Source of the DNA: Caprella mutica
Taxonomy: Eukaryota > Arthropoda > Malacostraca > Amphipoda > Caprellidae
Assembly (NCBI GenBank): GCA_947561585.1
Contig: CANNZV010001458.1
Span: 122,687-186,686, forward strand
Reading direction: 5' to 3'
Length of the DNA: 64,000 bases
Shown here: positions 1 to 9,607 of the stretch, one piece after another
Layout: the number at the start of each line of letters is the position of its first letter
Position numbering within the stretch: position 1 is the stretch's first letter
Translations under genes and position numbers: made by a program
Notes under the pieces: model-generated
What the model was told of the DNA's origin: nothing
Database searches by the model: none
The model's input: the letters and a program-made list of their open reading frames with translations, nothing else

Positions 1-1
1 C

Positions 2-1555
2 TTTACCTGGCACTTGGAGAGAGTTCAAAATGGATCACTAGTAATCTTGGAAATAAACGGATCAGGATCCAGTGGATTGAGGAGCTCTAAAATATGGCTG
101 AAAAGATTTGGATCTATTTTCTCAGATTTCATTACTTCAGAAACTCATTGGGCTTGGATATTTGTGAAAGGAGGCCAAACTTTGTTTGAATCTTTTAATC
201 CGAAACGGGGAGGCAAACTTTCTGTAGATTCAAGTGTGGCAGTATCGAATCACCTGGGAGTTGAAGAAAACTTTAGAAATGATCTTTTGAAGTTCTGTAA
301 TAGTAATGATGCAGTCGGTAAATTGTGCGATAAATTTGATCCTGAACCTACATATCCTAAAAACTTACCTGATCTTCCAAATTCAGATATATTGGATGCA
401 ATTCCAGTTATAGTTACAGGAGGATCAAGAATACCATATTTGTACCACACGTTAAGGAGTTTGCTTAGATCTCCTGGTGTGAGACCGAAAAACATAGAAG
501 TAATTTTAGGTGATGTCCATAATCGAACCGTTGCTTTATTGAATCTATTAGATATCAAATATGATTATTCTAAGAAATTGAATGCAATAAGCAATGGTGA
601 TCTATTCCAGTTTTATAGATCTGTTTATGATCTTGTTGCCAAGAAATACAAAAATTCATCCGTAGTCATTTTTCTAGATGAAGATGTGGAGGTTTCACCA
701 GATTTCTTTTCACTTATTAATCAAATGATACCTATACTTATATCAGATAAATCCTTGTACTGTGCATCAGCTTATAATTCCAATTTTGGGAATAACCTTG
801 TAAAACGCTCCGATATGTTGACTAGGGGTTCCACAGCCTTAATTTGGGGACATGCTCTTGAAATGACTTTCATAAAAGAAGCACTGGATAAGTGGCCCTT
901 AGATCCTAACTACCATATGTTGTACGACGTTTGGTTGAAGATTCATGTTTCAAACGGAAGAGAAGTTATTTATCCTGAACTAACTCGAACCAAACATTTT
1001 GGAGCAGGGGTAAACAGTGAGGCTGTTCAGCTTGAGAGAATATTTCTTTCTGTTAACTTGACTGAGGATTTTGGTATTACCATGGTGAATTCACATGACA
1101 TGATGTTACAGGCATGGAATACAAAGTATGAACAAGAAATAAGGACAGCAGAAGTTATATACGGAAATCCATGTAATCCACATACATTCCTACGAAAACC
1201 AGGAATCTATGTGTATCCATTTAGAATGACAGGAACTGGGTACTTCACTGTAGAAAATCGATCTATAATTTGCAGGTGTAACAATATTTGGGAGCTTGGT
1301 GACAATGGCTGGCACAAACATACCAAGAAGATACAAATGAAAAATGATGTTGAGGTAATTTTAATCGGAGTTTCTCTTTCGCCTCTTAGTGACTTGATAA
1401 ATTATGACGAAAAAAGCGTATTTGACTTTGAATTGTTTGAAACAGATGAGGAGGTGAAATCTATTGAATATAATTTGACGAGTGCATTCAGAGAAATTAT
1501 GACCGAGATGCTCCACAATTCTAACATTACGGAAAATACTAATTTATTATTCTAA
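2..1555 (+). CDS. POMGNT1-like O-mannose beta-1,2-N-acetylglucosaminyltransferase, 5' partial
   Basis: The frame is open from base 2 at the window edge to TAA at 1553-1555. The TTG at 14 is not a convincing start, so the 5' end lies upstream. The first ~65 residues match the second half of an ILEI/FAM3-type stem domain (HWAWIFVKGG). They are followed by a GT13 (GnT-I/POMGNT1) catalytic domain: entry motif IPVIVTGGSRIPYLY, metal-binding DED in VIFLDEDVEV (D222-D224 counted from base 14), FFSLINQ, a KWPLDPN/YDVWLKI segment and TKHFG. The C-terminal NIWELGDNGWHKHTKK and IGVSLSPLS blocks are typical of POMGNT1 rather than MGAT1. Family role: adds GlcNAc to O-mannose on dystroglycan-type glycoproteins in the Golgi. 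No break is seen in 513 codons and no intron in the visible part. Ancestral exons may have been lost, or this may be a retro-duplicated paralogue. Whether it is the orthologue or an expanded paralogue cannot be told here. Confidence 0.85.
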   Translation, partial: FTWHLERVQNGSLVILEINGSGSSGLRSSKIWLKRFGSIFSDFITSETHWAWIFVKGGQTLFESFNPKRGGKLSVDSSVAVSNHLGVEENFRNDLLKFCNSNDAVGKLCDKFDPEPTYPKNLPDLPNSDILDAIPVIVTGGSRIPYLYHTLRSLLRSPGVRPKNIEVILGDVHNRTVALLNLLDIKYDYSKKLNAISNGDLFQFYRSVYDLVAKKYKNSSVVIFLDEDVEVSPDFFSLINQMIPILISDKSLYCASAYNSNFGNNLVKRSDMLTRGSTALIWGHALEMTFIKEALDKWPLDPNYHMLYDVWLKIHVSNGREVIYPELTRTKHFGAGVNSEAVQLERIFLSVNLTEDFGITMVNSHDMMLQAWNTKYEQEIRTAEVIYGNPCNPHTFLRKPGIYVYPFRMTGTGYFTVENRSIICRCNNIWELGDNGWHKHTKKIQMKNDVEVILIGVSLSPLSDLINYDEKSVFDFELFETDEEVKSIEYNLTSAFREIMTEMLHNSNITENTNLLF

Positions 1556-1764
1556 TGAGCAAGACAAAACAATTATTTCATTTGTTTTATTCATATTATT
1601 CTTGCCTCTTCACTAATCTCATTCAATATCTGAATCTGCTTCGCACATATAAATTCATTGATGCTACTTAATTTGTCTCCGGTAATTTGATCCACTGGTA
1701 ATTTGACCCTCGTTATTTGATCATTGGGTGACAGGGTGTATTCCACCTAAGATAGATACGAATA

Positions 1765-2380
1765 CAGCAAAACCTCGTAGTAGACCAGAGTTACGTTCCA
1801 ATTGTTAGTTTGGTCTAGTAAGAAACTCACATTATTAGTTTCATACTAGACCAAAATCGTTTTCTTCAAAAGTAAAGCGGCGACTTTAATATTTCGATAG
1901 CTCTATTTGTTTATGATAACTTTAATGCCAAATTAATGGTGACTAACATACCAATTTTGAAGGGAAACACATTTAGAAACAGTATGAATTTTTTTGCTTC
2001 AATTAGAATGAATATAATATTTTTTTCAATTAAATTAACATTTTATGAAATTATAATAGTCTTCACTGTATCTAGTTTTCTATAACTTTTAACAACAATA
2101 TTTTTAGCACAGACTCTAGCATTAAATCATAAACCAATTCTGCCGTATGTTTTATCCTAAAATCATCATAAATAAATATAATACATAAATCAAATCAGAG
2201 AATTATCTTTAAAACTGTATTGTAATAATTATTCCTTGTAATATTTACACTAGAATAACTGTCAGGTGACAAAAATGTGCTTTGTCTTGTACGAGGTTTT
2301 TTCCAGTACAGTTTCAAAAATTTCTTGGTCTAATGGGAGGTTTCTCTACTAGGAGGCTGGTCTAGTACGAGGTTTTGCTG
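1765..2380. mobile_element. TA-target MITE, copy 1 (CAGCAAAACCTCGTA TIR)
   Basis: Terminal inverted repeats of about 25 bp (CAGCAAAACCTCGTAGTAGA at the left, its near-exact complement at the right) are flanked by TA at 1763-1764 and 2381-2382. It has no coding capacity. TA targets and a CAG start are typical of pogo/Tc1-mariner MITEs. Two further copies lie at 2383-5792 and 44346-44872. Confidence 0.85.
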
Positions 2381-2652
2381 TACAGCAAAAACTCGTATTA
2401 CAGGGTGCAGAGAAAGTCCCGATCAAATTTTATTTTTTAAATTAAAGATGTTATTTATTTACTAAATTTATCCATTTATATCTCATTCTCTTCCTATTAT
2501 CATATACTTTAATGTTCCAGGTCTAAAATTTGATAAATTTACATTGTCTTTTGTAAAAATGAGTCAACGTGAGACTATTATTCAGCTACACTTCGCGGGG
2601 AAGACAAAGCCAGAGATTGTTGAGCTGTTAAAAGCACAGAATTCGACTGTTA

Positions 2653-3245
2653 AGCCCGTATTACACTGTGGCTCTCGCCATAGCGGTGTTGTCTCTCTCT
2701 ACAGATATGGCGCTCACCATTCTCAAAATTGCTATTACACTAGAAGAGTCGATATGGCGGTGATCGTGCATTGAAATTTAGGGAAAATTGAAAAATTTAC
2801 TATGAAATGAATCGTACCAATAAAATTCGATTTCATCACGAATATATATTCAGTTAATTATCTTTTTGATAGTTGTGTGAAACAATTCCATGCGTATATA
2901 TTAAAAAGTTTAATTCCATTGATTGTATGGCAGCACTGGACACTACACAGAAGCGTTCATTCCTTTTTTGTATAGTGCAGTAGCCGTACAAAGTCTTAAA
3001 TAACTTTTAAAATGAAACAAAATACTTTTTCCACTACTTCAAATCTCTTTAGCAGGCTTCAGTGACAATTTCATTACCTCTAAAACGGTGGCGGTGTTAG
3101 TTCTATCGCGCAGTGAGCGATATCACAATTCCGTGGTGCTCGCCAAGACATTTTTCGCTATTAGAGAGAAAAGGGGCGGAGTTAGAGAGAAAAATAACAA
3201 AATTGTGGCGGCCGCCATGGCGAGCGCCACAGTGTAATACGGGCT
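2653..3245. mobile_element. PIF/Harbinger-like MITE in the mariner transposase
   Basis: 593 bp with about 30-bp TIRs (AGCCCGTATTACACTGTGGC at the left, complement at the right), flanked by the 3-bp duplication TTA at 2650-2652 and 3246-3248. A TWA-type 3-bp target suggests PIF/Harbinger. Without the element and one TTA, the mariner reading frame continues unbroken. No coding capacity is seen. Confidence 0.85.
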
Positions 3246-3648
3246 TTAGGGATGCTGTTAAACGCTACCAAGAACTGGAGACAACAGGCAATCGACCCAG
3301 GTGTGGACGACCTCGCACTCCAACCAAAGTCAAAGCCATTAGGGAGCGGATAAAGAGGAGCCCCAAGCGAAGCATGAGAAAGATGGTTAAGAGTATGGAT
3401 ATCGACGAAAGAAGTGTGAGAACCATCGTCAAAGAAGACATCAAATTGTCCCCCTTCAAAATGACCAACATACAACAGCTCACGGACTTGCAAAAACAGA
3501 AGAGGCTGGACAGATAGAAGATTCTTTTGAATGCAATGAAAGATGGCACGCAGGCTGGTGAGATGGTCTTTTCGGACGAGAAAATGTTCACTGTGGAGGC
3601 CGAATTCAACTCCCAGAACAACAGAATTTTGCCAAAAGGTGCTGACAG

Positions 3649-4564
3649 GGTTCTAGGACTTTTGCCCGGCGGAATTTTGCCAGGCGGAATATGGCCAGTG
3701 TGGAATTTAGCCAGGCGTATCTTTGCCCGGCGGAATATTCCCCGTGGATTTTTTTTTGGTTTAAATTTGTAAATTGTAAATTAAAAGTTTAAAAGGTGAG
3801 ATGCAATTTACATACATATAAATAAATCGTTTTAATGTAGCTTTAACATATTGTACTATTACAAGTTTTATTTAACTAATATTAATCTGCAACGAAATTG
3901 AAAATAAAATGAACTTGAATTTATTTAAAATAATTACAGAACATATTTTAATTTAACTGCTATACACAAACTCTGACAGTCTTACTTTAAAAAGGTAAGG
4001 ATAAGCTAACTAACAACAAATAATTCAACATTTTCGATAATTTAAGAAACAAGCAATATAATAGTCACAATTTAACAGTTATTTTGAATGATACCAAGTA
4101 GGTAGTTGAAAAAGTAAGATGAAGATTCATTCAATTGTAATCAGTTGGTTCCTGATCCTGATTGCTCTATTTAATCTAATAGAACAGTTATTGTCTTATC
4201 CCTTTCACAATGGTGTCGATGATATAAATTTCACGTGGAAAAGATATCACTATTTAAACAATATTAAATACTAAGTGTAATACTGAAAACAAAGAAATCG
4301 TTAATGAAATCATTGAACACATTAATGAGCATATAGCATATCTCGTCATGATGTACTTTACAGGTGAAAAAATGCCGTGAATGAAACAACAATTAAAAAT
4401 AGAAGTCATTGAAACGATTTATTTATATTCATGTAAATTTCATCACACATTTTAATGTTTTAATTTAACAATTCAAACATGAAGAATAAAAAAATCCACG
4501 GGGAAAATTCCACCCGGCAAAATTCCACACTGGCAAAATTCCGCCGGGCAAAAGTCCTGTCACC
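3649..4564. mobile_element. Terminal-array element A, complete, 8-bp TSD
   Basis: Tips are GGTTCTAGGACTTTTGCCCG at the left and, on the complement, GGTGACAGGACTTTTGCCCG at the right. The duplication GCTGACAG is perfect (3641-3648, 4565-4572). Just inside each tip is a 15-bp iteron array (TTTTGCCCGGCGGAA-type; 3658-3750 and 4490-4555). The AT-rich core has no convincing gene. A diverged relative lies at 40970-41850. Superfamily is uncertain: MULE, Merlin and P types all fit an 8-9 bp TSD. Confidence 0.85.
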
Positions 4565-5792
4565 GCTGACAGTATCCCTCCATCCGTAAAGACTGTTTTC
4601 CGTCGCTAAAAGCCTGCCTCTCTGATGGTTTGGGCTGCTATCTCTGAGAGTTGGAGATCTCCTCTCATTTTTGTCAAAGAAGGCGCTAAAGTTAACGGAA
4701 AATCTTGTATCGAGGTATTTTGACTCCAATACAAGTCGTTATGAAGAAGTACTTCAAGGACAAGCATTTTACCTTTCAACAGGACTGTGCGCCCTCGAAC
4801 AAAGCGAACAAAACTCAGGATTGGTGTGAGCGTCACTTTCCTGCGTTTTGGAGGAAGGAATTGTGGACTCCTTCATCGCCGGACATGAACCCTCTGGACT
4901 TTCGTGTATGGTCCATCTTGGAGGATGCTTGCGCTACAGCTCATGATAGTACGGAAACTCTGAAGAAGTCCCTCGAGCGACAATGGGCCAAAATTCCCCA
5001 AAAAACGTTAAGTGCTGCAGTAAAGAGCTTCAGAGGTAGACACGAGAGAGTAATCGCCGCCAATGGTGGTCATATTGACAAATAATTGGTAGAACTGTTA
5101 AATGGGATTATTGAGATATTGTGTGATAAGTTTTGTTTTATTTCATCCATCACAACTCATTAAATTAACATTTTAATATGATCGGGGACTTTCTCTGCAC
5201 CCTGTAGACCAGAGTTGCGTTCTAAGTTGGTTTGGTCAAGTAAGTAACTCACTGTAGTAGTTTCGTTCTAGACCAACTCCGTTTTCTTATAATGAAGCGG
5301 TAGTTTTATAATTTTGATAGCTCTATTTGTTTATGATACATTTAATGCTAATTTAATGGTGACTAATATAACAATTTTGAAGGGAAACACATTTAGAAAT
5401 AGTATTAATTTTTGTAGTTTCAATTAAAATGAATATATATATAAATATTTTTTTTTTCTCAATTAAATTATCATTTTACGAAATGATAATAGGCTTCACT
5501 GTATCTAGTTTTCTATAACGTTTCATATCAATATTTTTAGAACAGACTCTGCCTTATGTTTTATCCTAAAAACCGCGTAAAAAATATAATATAATTCAAA
5601 TTAGAGATTTATCTTTAAAACACTATTGTAATTATTCCTTCTTGTACTATTTACACCATAGTAACTGTCCGGTGACAAAAATTGTGTTTTGTCTAGTACG
5701 AGAGATTTTCCAGAACAATTTCAAAAATATTTTGGTCAAATAGGAGGTTTGTCTACTAGGAGACTGGTCTAATAGGAGGGTTTGGTTTGCTG

Positions 5793-6776
5793 TACACTAT
5801 TTAGTACATGCAAGCGCAACTTTCTGTTAAAGTGGTATTAATTGCGAGAAATGTTTCGATGTTATTACCGTTTCTAGACACAAAAAACTGAGACAATTTT
5901 TGAAGTGATAATTTCACGGTACCTATAAAAATAAATAGGATTACAATTTCCCCTCATTTCATACAATTGAAATAACAGTAAAAATGTGCAATCAAGTTTT
6001 TGTCAGAAACCACGCAAGGAATATGCAATAAGACTGTAAATAATTATAAATAAGTAATTGGTAACTATGATACTTACCACATTTTTTATTTAATTGATAG
6101 TACTTAATAAAATAACAGAAGGGAAGAATATCTTCGACACTCTCAGTCGAAGCTTAAGTGCACCTATACCATATTATTATTCAAATGATGTTATTAGAGG
6201 GAATTCAATATTTCCATGCATTTTAGGGTAAGTTCTGTGTTATCGCACAATTCGATATTTTTGGAAATGTAAATACTGTTGCGGGATGGGAGGATCCCGA
6301 ACAATATCCAATAAATATTCTCCCAGGTGTTCTCCTTACCCCCACATAAGCCTATAATGACAAGAAATATGAAGGGTGACGATAATCAAACTCAATATAC
6401 TTATAATTCAAGCAACAAATTTACCCCACAATTCTTCAAATAGCAGCAAACTAAAATAGTTTACTGAACGAGATTATTAAAATCGGTAGTTTTTGATATT
6501 ACCATATGAAAAAAACAAGTTTGTTTATATAAATGAACAAGGGATTAGTCAGTCAGTCGGTTATAGTCAATAAGTACGTGATATTTAATACACGTAAGAT
6601 TACTACCCATATAAATGTAGTAAATATTAGAAGAATAGCAATAATTAAGATTGCCACACATGTAAGAGAGGTAAATATTAGAAAACTAATAATATATATA
6701 ATAAAAGGTATATAAGCTATATAATGAACTACGTATAGGCCAGCTGGAAGACAAAGACAAGATGGCTTGAAGTAGA
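5793..6776. other. AT-rich non-coding stretch with a TGTTGCGGGA motif
   Basis: No gene recognised. At about 6279 the motif TGTTGCGGGATGGGAGGATC, followed by CCGAA, recurs with small changes at about 49711. In both places a 21-25 bp satellite follows within about 0.5 kb. Confidence 0.5.
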
Positions 6777-7345
6777 CACAAAGTGTTCCGAAGTAGAAAT
6801 AAAGTGCTCCGAAGTTGACACAAAGTGCTCGGAAATAGACACAAAGTGCTCGGAAATAGACGCAAAGTGCTCCGAAGTAGACACAAAGTGCTCCGAAGTA
6901 GACACAAAGTGCTCGGAAATAGACACAAAGTGCTCGGAAATAAACACAAAGTGCTCCGAAATAGACACAAAGTGCTCCGAAATAGACACAAAGTGCTCCG
7001 AAGTAGACACAAAGTGCTCCGAAATAGACACAAAGTGCTCCGATATAGACACAAAGTGCTCCGAGATAGTCACAAAGTGCTCCGAGATAGTCACAAAGTG
7101 CTCCGAGAGAGTCACAAAGTGCTCCAAGATAGTCACAAAGTGCTCCGAGATAGTCACAAAGTGCTCCGAGATAGTCACAAAGTGCTCAGAGATAGTCACA
7201 AAATGATCAGAGATAGTCCCAAAATGATCCGAGATAGTCCCAAAATGATCCGAGATAGTCCCAAAATGATCCGAGGTAGTCACAAAGTGCTCAGAGGTAG
7301 TCACAAAGCACTCAGAGATAGTCACAAGATCCAAGGTAGTCACGA
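6777..7345. repeat. 21-bp minisatellite, about 27 copies
   Basis: Unit CACAAAGTGCTCCGAAGTAG plus one base, in period-21 register from about 6780. Sub-families are ordered along the array: GGAAATAGA, CCGAAATAGA, CCGAGATAGT, then CAAAATGATCC. Because 21 is a multiple of 3 the array is open in several frames on both strands; these are not genes. Confidence 0.9.
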
Positions 7346-7984
7346 GACCCAAGGTAGTCTTTATATTCTATATTCAATATTATATTTAATAATTTAATAT
7401 ATATAACTTTTTTTTATTATATACGTCTAATTTTCATATGGGATATTTTAACGTTATATATGATAGATGACGTTGTTTAAATTATTTTTAGATAGATAAC
7501 CTTGATGTTTAAATTCTTCGTTTATTAGCAATAGTTAATTAATAATAATATTATTAACAAATATAATAATAACTTATGTATAACATTTCTTCAATAAACT
7601 GTTTCTATAACAGAGAATTATATGCTTTGAAATATATTATAATTTGAAGAACTTTTAGTTTTCTTAGTTCTAGAATTTAGATAGTTCTAGATGACTTGTG
7701 AATTGAAAGTTAAATAATTAATTTATGTAGTATAGGTTTAACGTCTGTTTCGGAACCAAGAGCCATATCACTGACGGCAAAAGGGAATTAAATACAAGAG
7801 ATAGGAAGAAGCAGTCAGAAAGGAAAGTGGATTCATGAACAAATTCACTTAACACCGTCCGTGACAATGCTCATGGATGCAGAAAAGCTACTCTGTGAGT
7901 GCAGTCACTTAGCAAGGAATGTAACAAAAGGGACACTATAAGCACCAGTTGCTGCACTCACAGATGGAGCTAATCTATTCGATC
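7346..7984. other. Non-coding stretch, no feature recognised
   Basis: AT-rich to about 7740, then more balanced sequence (7740-7970) without a recognisable gene or terminus. Confidence 0.5.
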
Positions 7985-8293
7985 AATTTTTTTTTCAATC
8001 AATTGTTGTGCGATCAATTTTCCTTTCGATCAATTTTCCATTAGACCAATTTTCCATTCGACCAATTTTTCTTTCGACCAATTTTCCTTTCGACCAATTT
8101 TCCTTTCGACCAATTTTCCTTTCGACCAATTTTCCTTTCGACCAATTTTCCTTTCGACCAATTTTCCTTTCGACCAATTTTCCATTCGATCAATTTTCCA
8201 TTCGATCAATTTTCCATTAAATCAATTGCTTTCGATAAATTGTTTTCGGTCAATTGCTTTCGATCATTTTTCCTCGACCCCGTCCATAACCCT
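7985..8293. repeat. 16-bp iteron array with GGGTTATGGACGG-type tip
   Basis: About 14 copies of TTTCGACCAATTTTCC and variants, then CGACCCCGTCCATAACCC. On the minus strand this reads GGGTTATGGACGGGG followed by iterons, the arrangement seen at the other terminal arrays here. The partner end was not found. It lies 18 bp beyond the end of the MULE transposase remnant. Confidence 0.6.
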
Positions 8294-8310
8294 TGACAAT
8301 CATTAATATT

Positions 8311-9607
8311 CTAGGAGAGGATCTTTATACTTCTTTCTCTGCTGGTTGACGTCGTGGCCCGATAGTATTTGGATGATTTTGCCTTTTTGAAAACCAATTT
8401 CAGTTTTAAGGACTTCAAAATTTTCCGAATATTAGGATGACAACTGGCGACCAATGATGAAGACACGTGATGCCACCCATCACATGCATTATTGGTGCGT
8501 GGCAGGTCATTCCAAATCCGTGCATGCATGTTCCGGATGGATATTTCAAATGTTGGCAAACGTCGAGCTTTCCGGCAAGGCCGGCCAATTTTATGAGTCT
8601 TCGAAGTAATTTAGTATGGTCAATGCCTCCTCCGGTATCAAATCTTCTAGCTCTTCAAAAGCTGTGACCACATCTTCTAGTGGAACGAACGCAATTGCAT
8701 CAATCATTCTTATTTCTAGGGAAAATTTTAAATATTCTTGATAATTCTTCTGTAATCCACATCCTTGAACTTTTCTGTAGATATTTTGACACATATGGAA
8801 AAAAAAACCTTGCACCTGTATCCCTGAGAATGTTTTCATCATTGAGTTATGCATTCCCTTTTCATAATCAAGCATTACACTGATGGGTACGTTACTAATC
8901 AAGTTCTTTAAAGCCTCATGTAAAACGGTATACGTTGCTTCACTTTTATCAGTTAGAAGAGCATAGACGCATGGCACATAGTTGGTTTGCTGTACACCAT
9001 GAATGGTGTAAAGTTGGTAAAATATGGATGGAACCACTTTGAAAGTTCCATCCATAAACCAATGGTTTGACCGAGATAAAAATTCTAACCCATTTCTTGA
9101 ACCAAATATTAGAATTCTTTTCCCATCAACATTTATATCAACCAATAATAGGTTTTCACCTTCTTTATCAACTACAGATTTTTCATTTAAAAATAAATCA
9201 CAAGCACAAGTTAGAGAAGGATCATGACATTTACTTCTATATCTTCTAACGTTTCGAGTAAGATGATGCATGGAAGTTAATTTAGAAGCTACTTCACCTG
9301 CGTTCGAACTAACAGCTGCTGCGATTAACTGAGAAGTGCTTTCGTTTGTTTCAGCAGCCATTTCTTTCAGTTGCTGGTTTACTTTTAAAATTATGTTTTG
9401 TGCTGCATCTGGAGCATGAGAGTGTTCATTTGTCTTCTCTATAACTTCATTATTGCATAACTTCAATTTAGCTTTGTAAGACATTTTGTTTCTTCTCGTG
9501 TCACATTCATAGGAAATAACATTATTGGCTAAATCTTTCTGTTTTACGTAATTAAATCCTTCATGCAGCAACTTCATATTTCCTTTATTACTCATAACAA
9601 ATTCCAT
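8311..9607 (-). pseudogene. FLYWCH-domain MULE transposase, frameshifted
   Basis: Reads from 9607 down. Residues 17-67 form a FLYWCH-type zinc finger (GFNYVKQKD, ISYECDTRR, second Cys in KLKLCNNEV, EHSHAPD). A MULE transposase core follows: D186 in HWFMDGTFK, D247 in VMLDYEKGM and the GFFFHMCQNI block. The first frame stops at 8591. The family's C-terminal block (PTFEISIRNMHARIWNDL then PRTNNACDGWH) continues at 8311-8559 in another frame, so one or more indels break the gene. MULE transposases move elements with about 9-bp target duplications. This is the only visible candidate source for the terminal-array elements of this window, but that link is inference. Confidence 0.85.

Larger units (their letters stand above)
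2544..5085 (+). pseudogene. Tc1/mariner DD37D transposase, interrupted
   Basis: Cut-and-paste transposase in pieces. 2544-2652 gives the N-terminal helix-turn-helix (MSQRETIIQLHFAGKTKPEI). 3246-3640 continues in register after the TTA-flanked MITE, with the GRPRTP hook-like motif and the first catalytic D in VFSDEKMF. 4573-5085 gives the C-terminal part, with the second D in FQQDCAPSN and the third in SPDMNPLDF, 37 residues apart, ending ANGGHIDK and a stop. Besides the two insertions there is an in-frame TAG at about 3515, and breaks around 4600-4710. The protein cannot be made. The DD37D spacing points to the maT group. Confidence 0.85.
2401..5204 (+). mobile_element. maT-like (DD37D) Tc1/mariner element carrying two insertions
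   Basis: TIRs CAGGGTGCAGAGAAAGTCCC at 2401 and the complement ending at 5204 are flanked by TA at 2399-2400 and 5205-5206. Length is 2804 bp. Subtracting the 593-bp MITE (2653-3245, plus 3-bp TSD) and the 916-bp element (3649-4564, plus 8-bp TSD) leaves about 1.28 kb, the usual size for this superfamily. It sits in MITE copy 2 at the sequence CTCGTAT-TA-GACCAG. Confidence 0.9.
2383..5792. mobile_element. TA-target MITE, copy 2, split by a mariner element
   Basis: Starts CAGCAAAAACTCGTAT immediately after the TA that ends copy 1, so the two share one TA in a head-to-tail dimer. Its left tip is separated at 2398 from the rest (resuming at 5207 with GACCAGAGTTGCG) by the 2401-5204 mariner. The right TIR ends at 5792 before TA. 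The interior (5207-5790) aligns by eye with 1780-2370. Confidence 0.8.

Noticed and set aside
1679..1740. Another terminal iteron array (GGTAATTTGATCCACT units followed by GGTGACAG)
   Set aside because: The period fits, but the tip points the wrong way relative to the array and no partner end was found; it could be chance.
6686..7397. Overlapping open frames of 120-207 codons on both strands
   Set aside because: Frame products of a 21-bp minisatellite.
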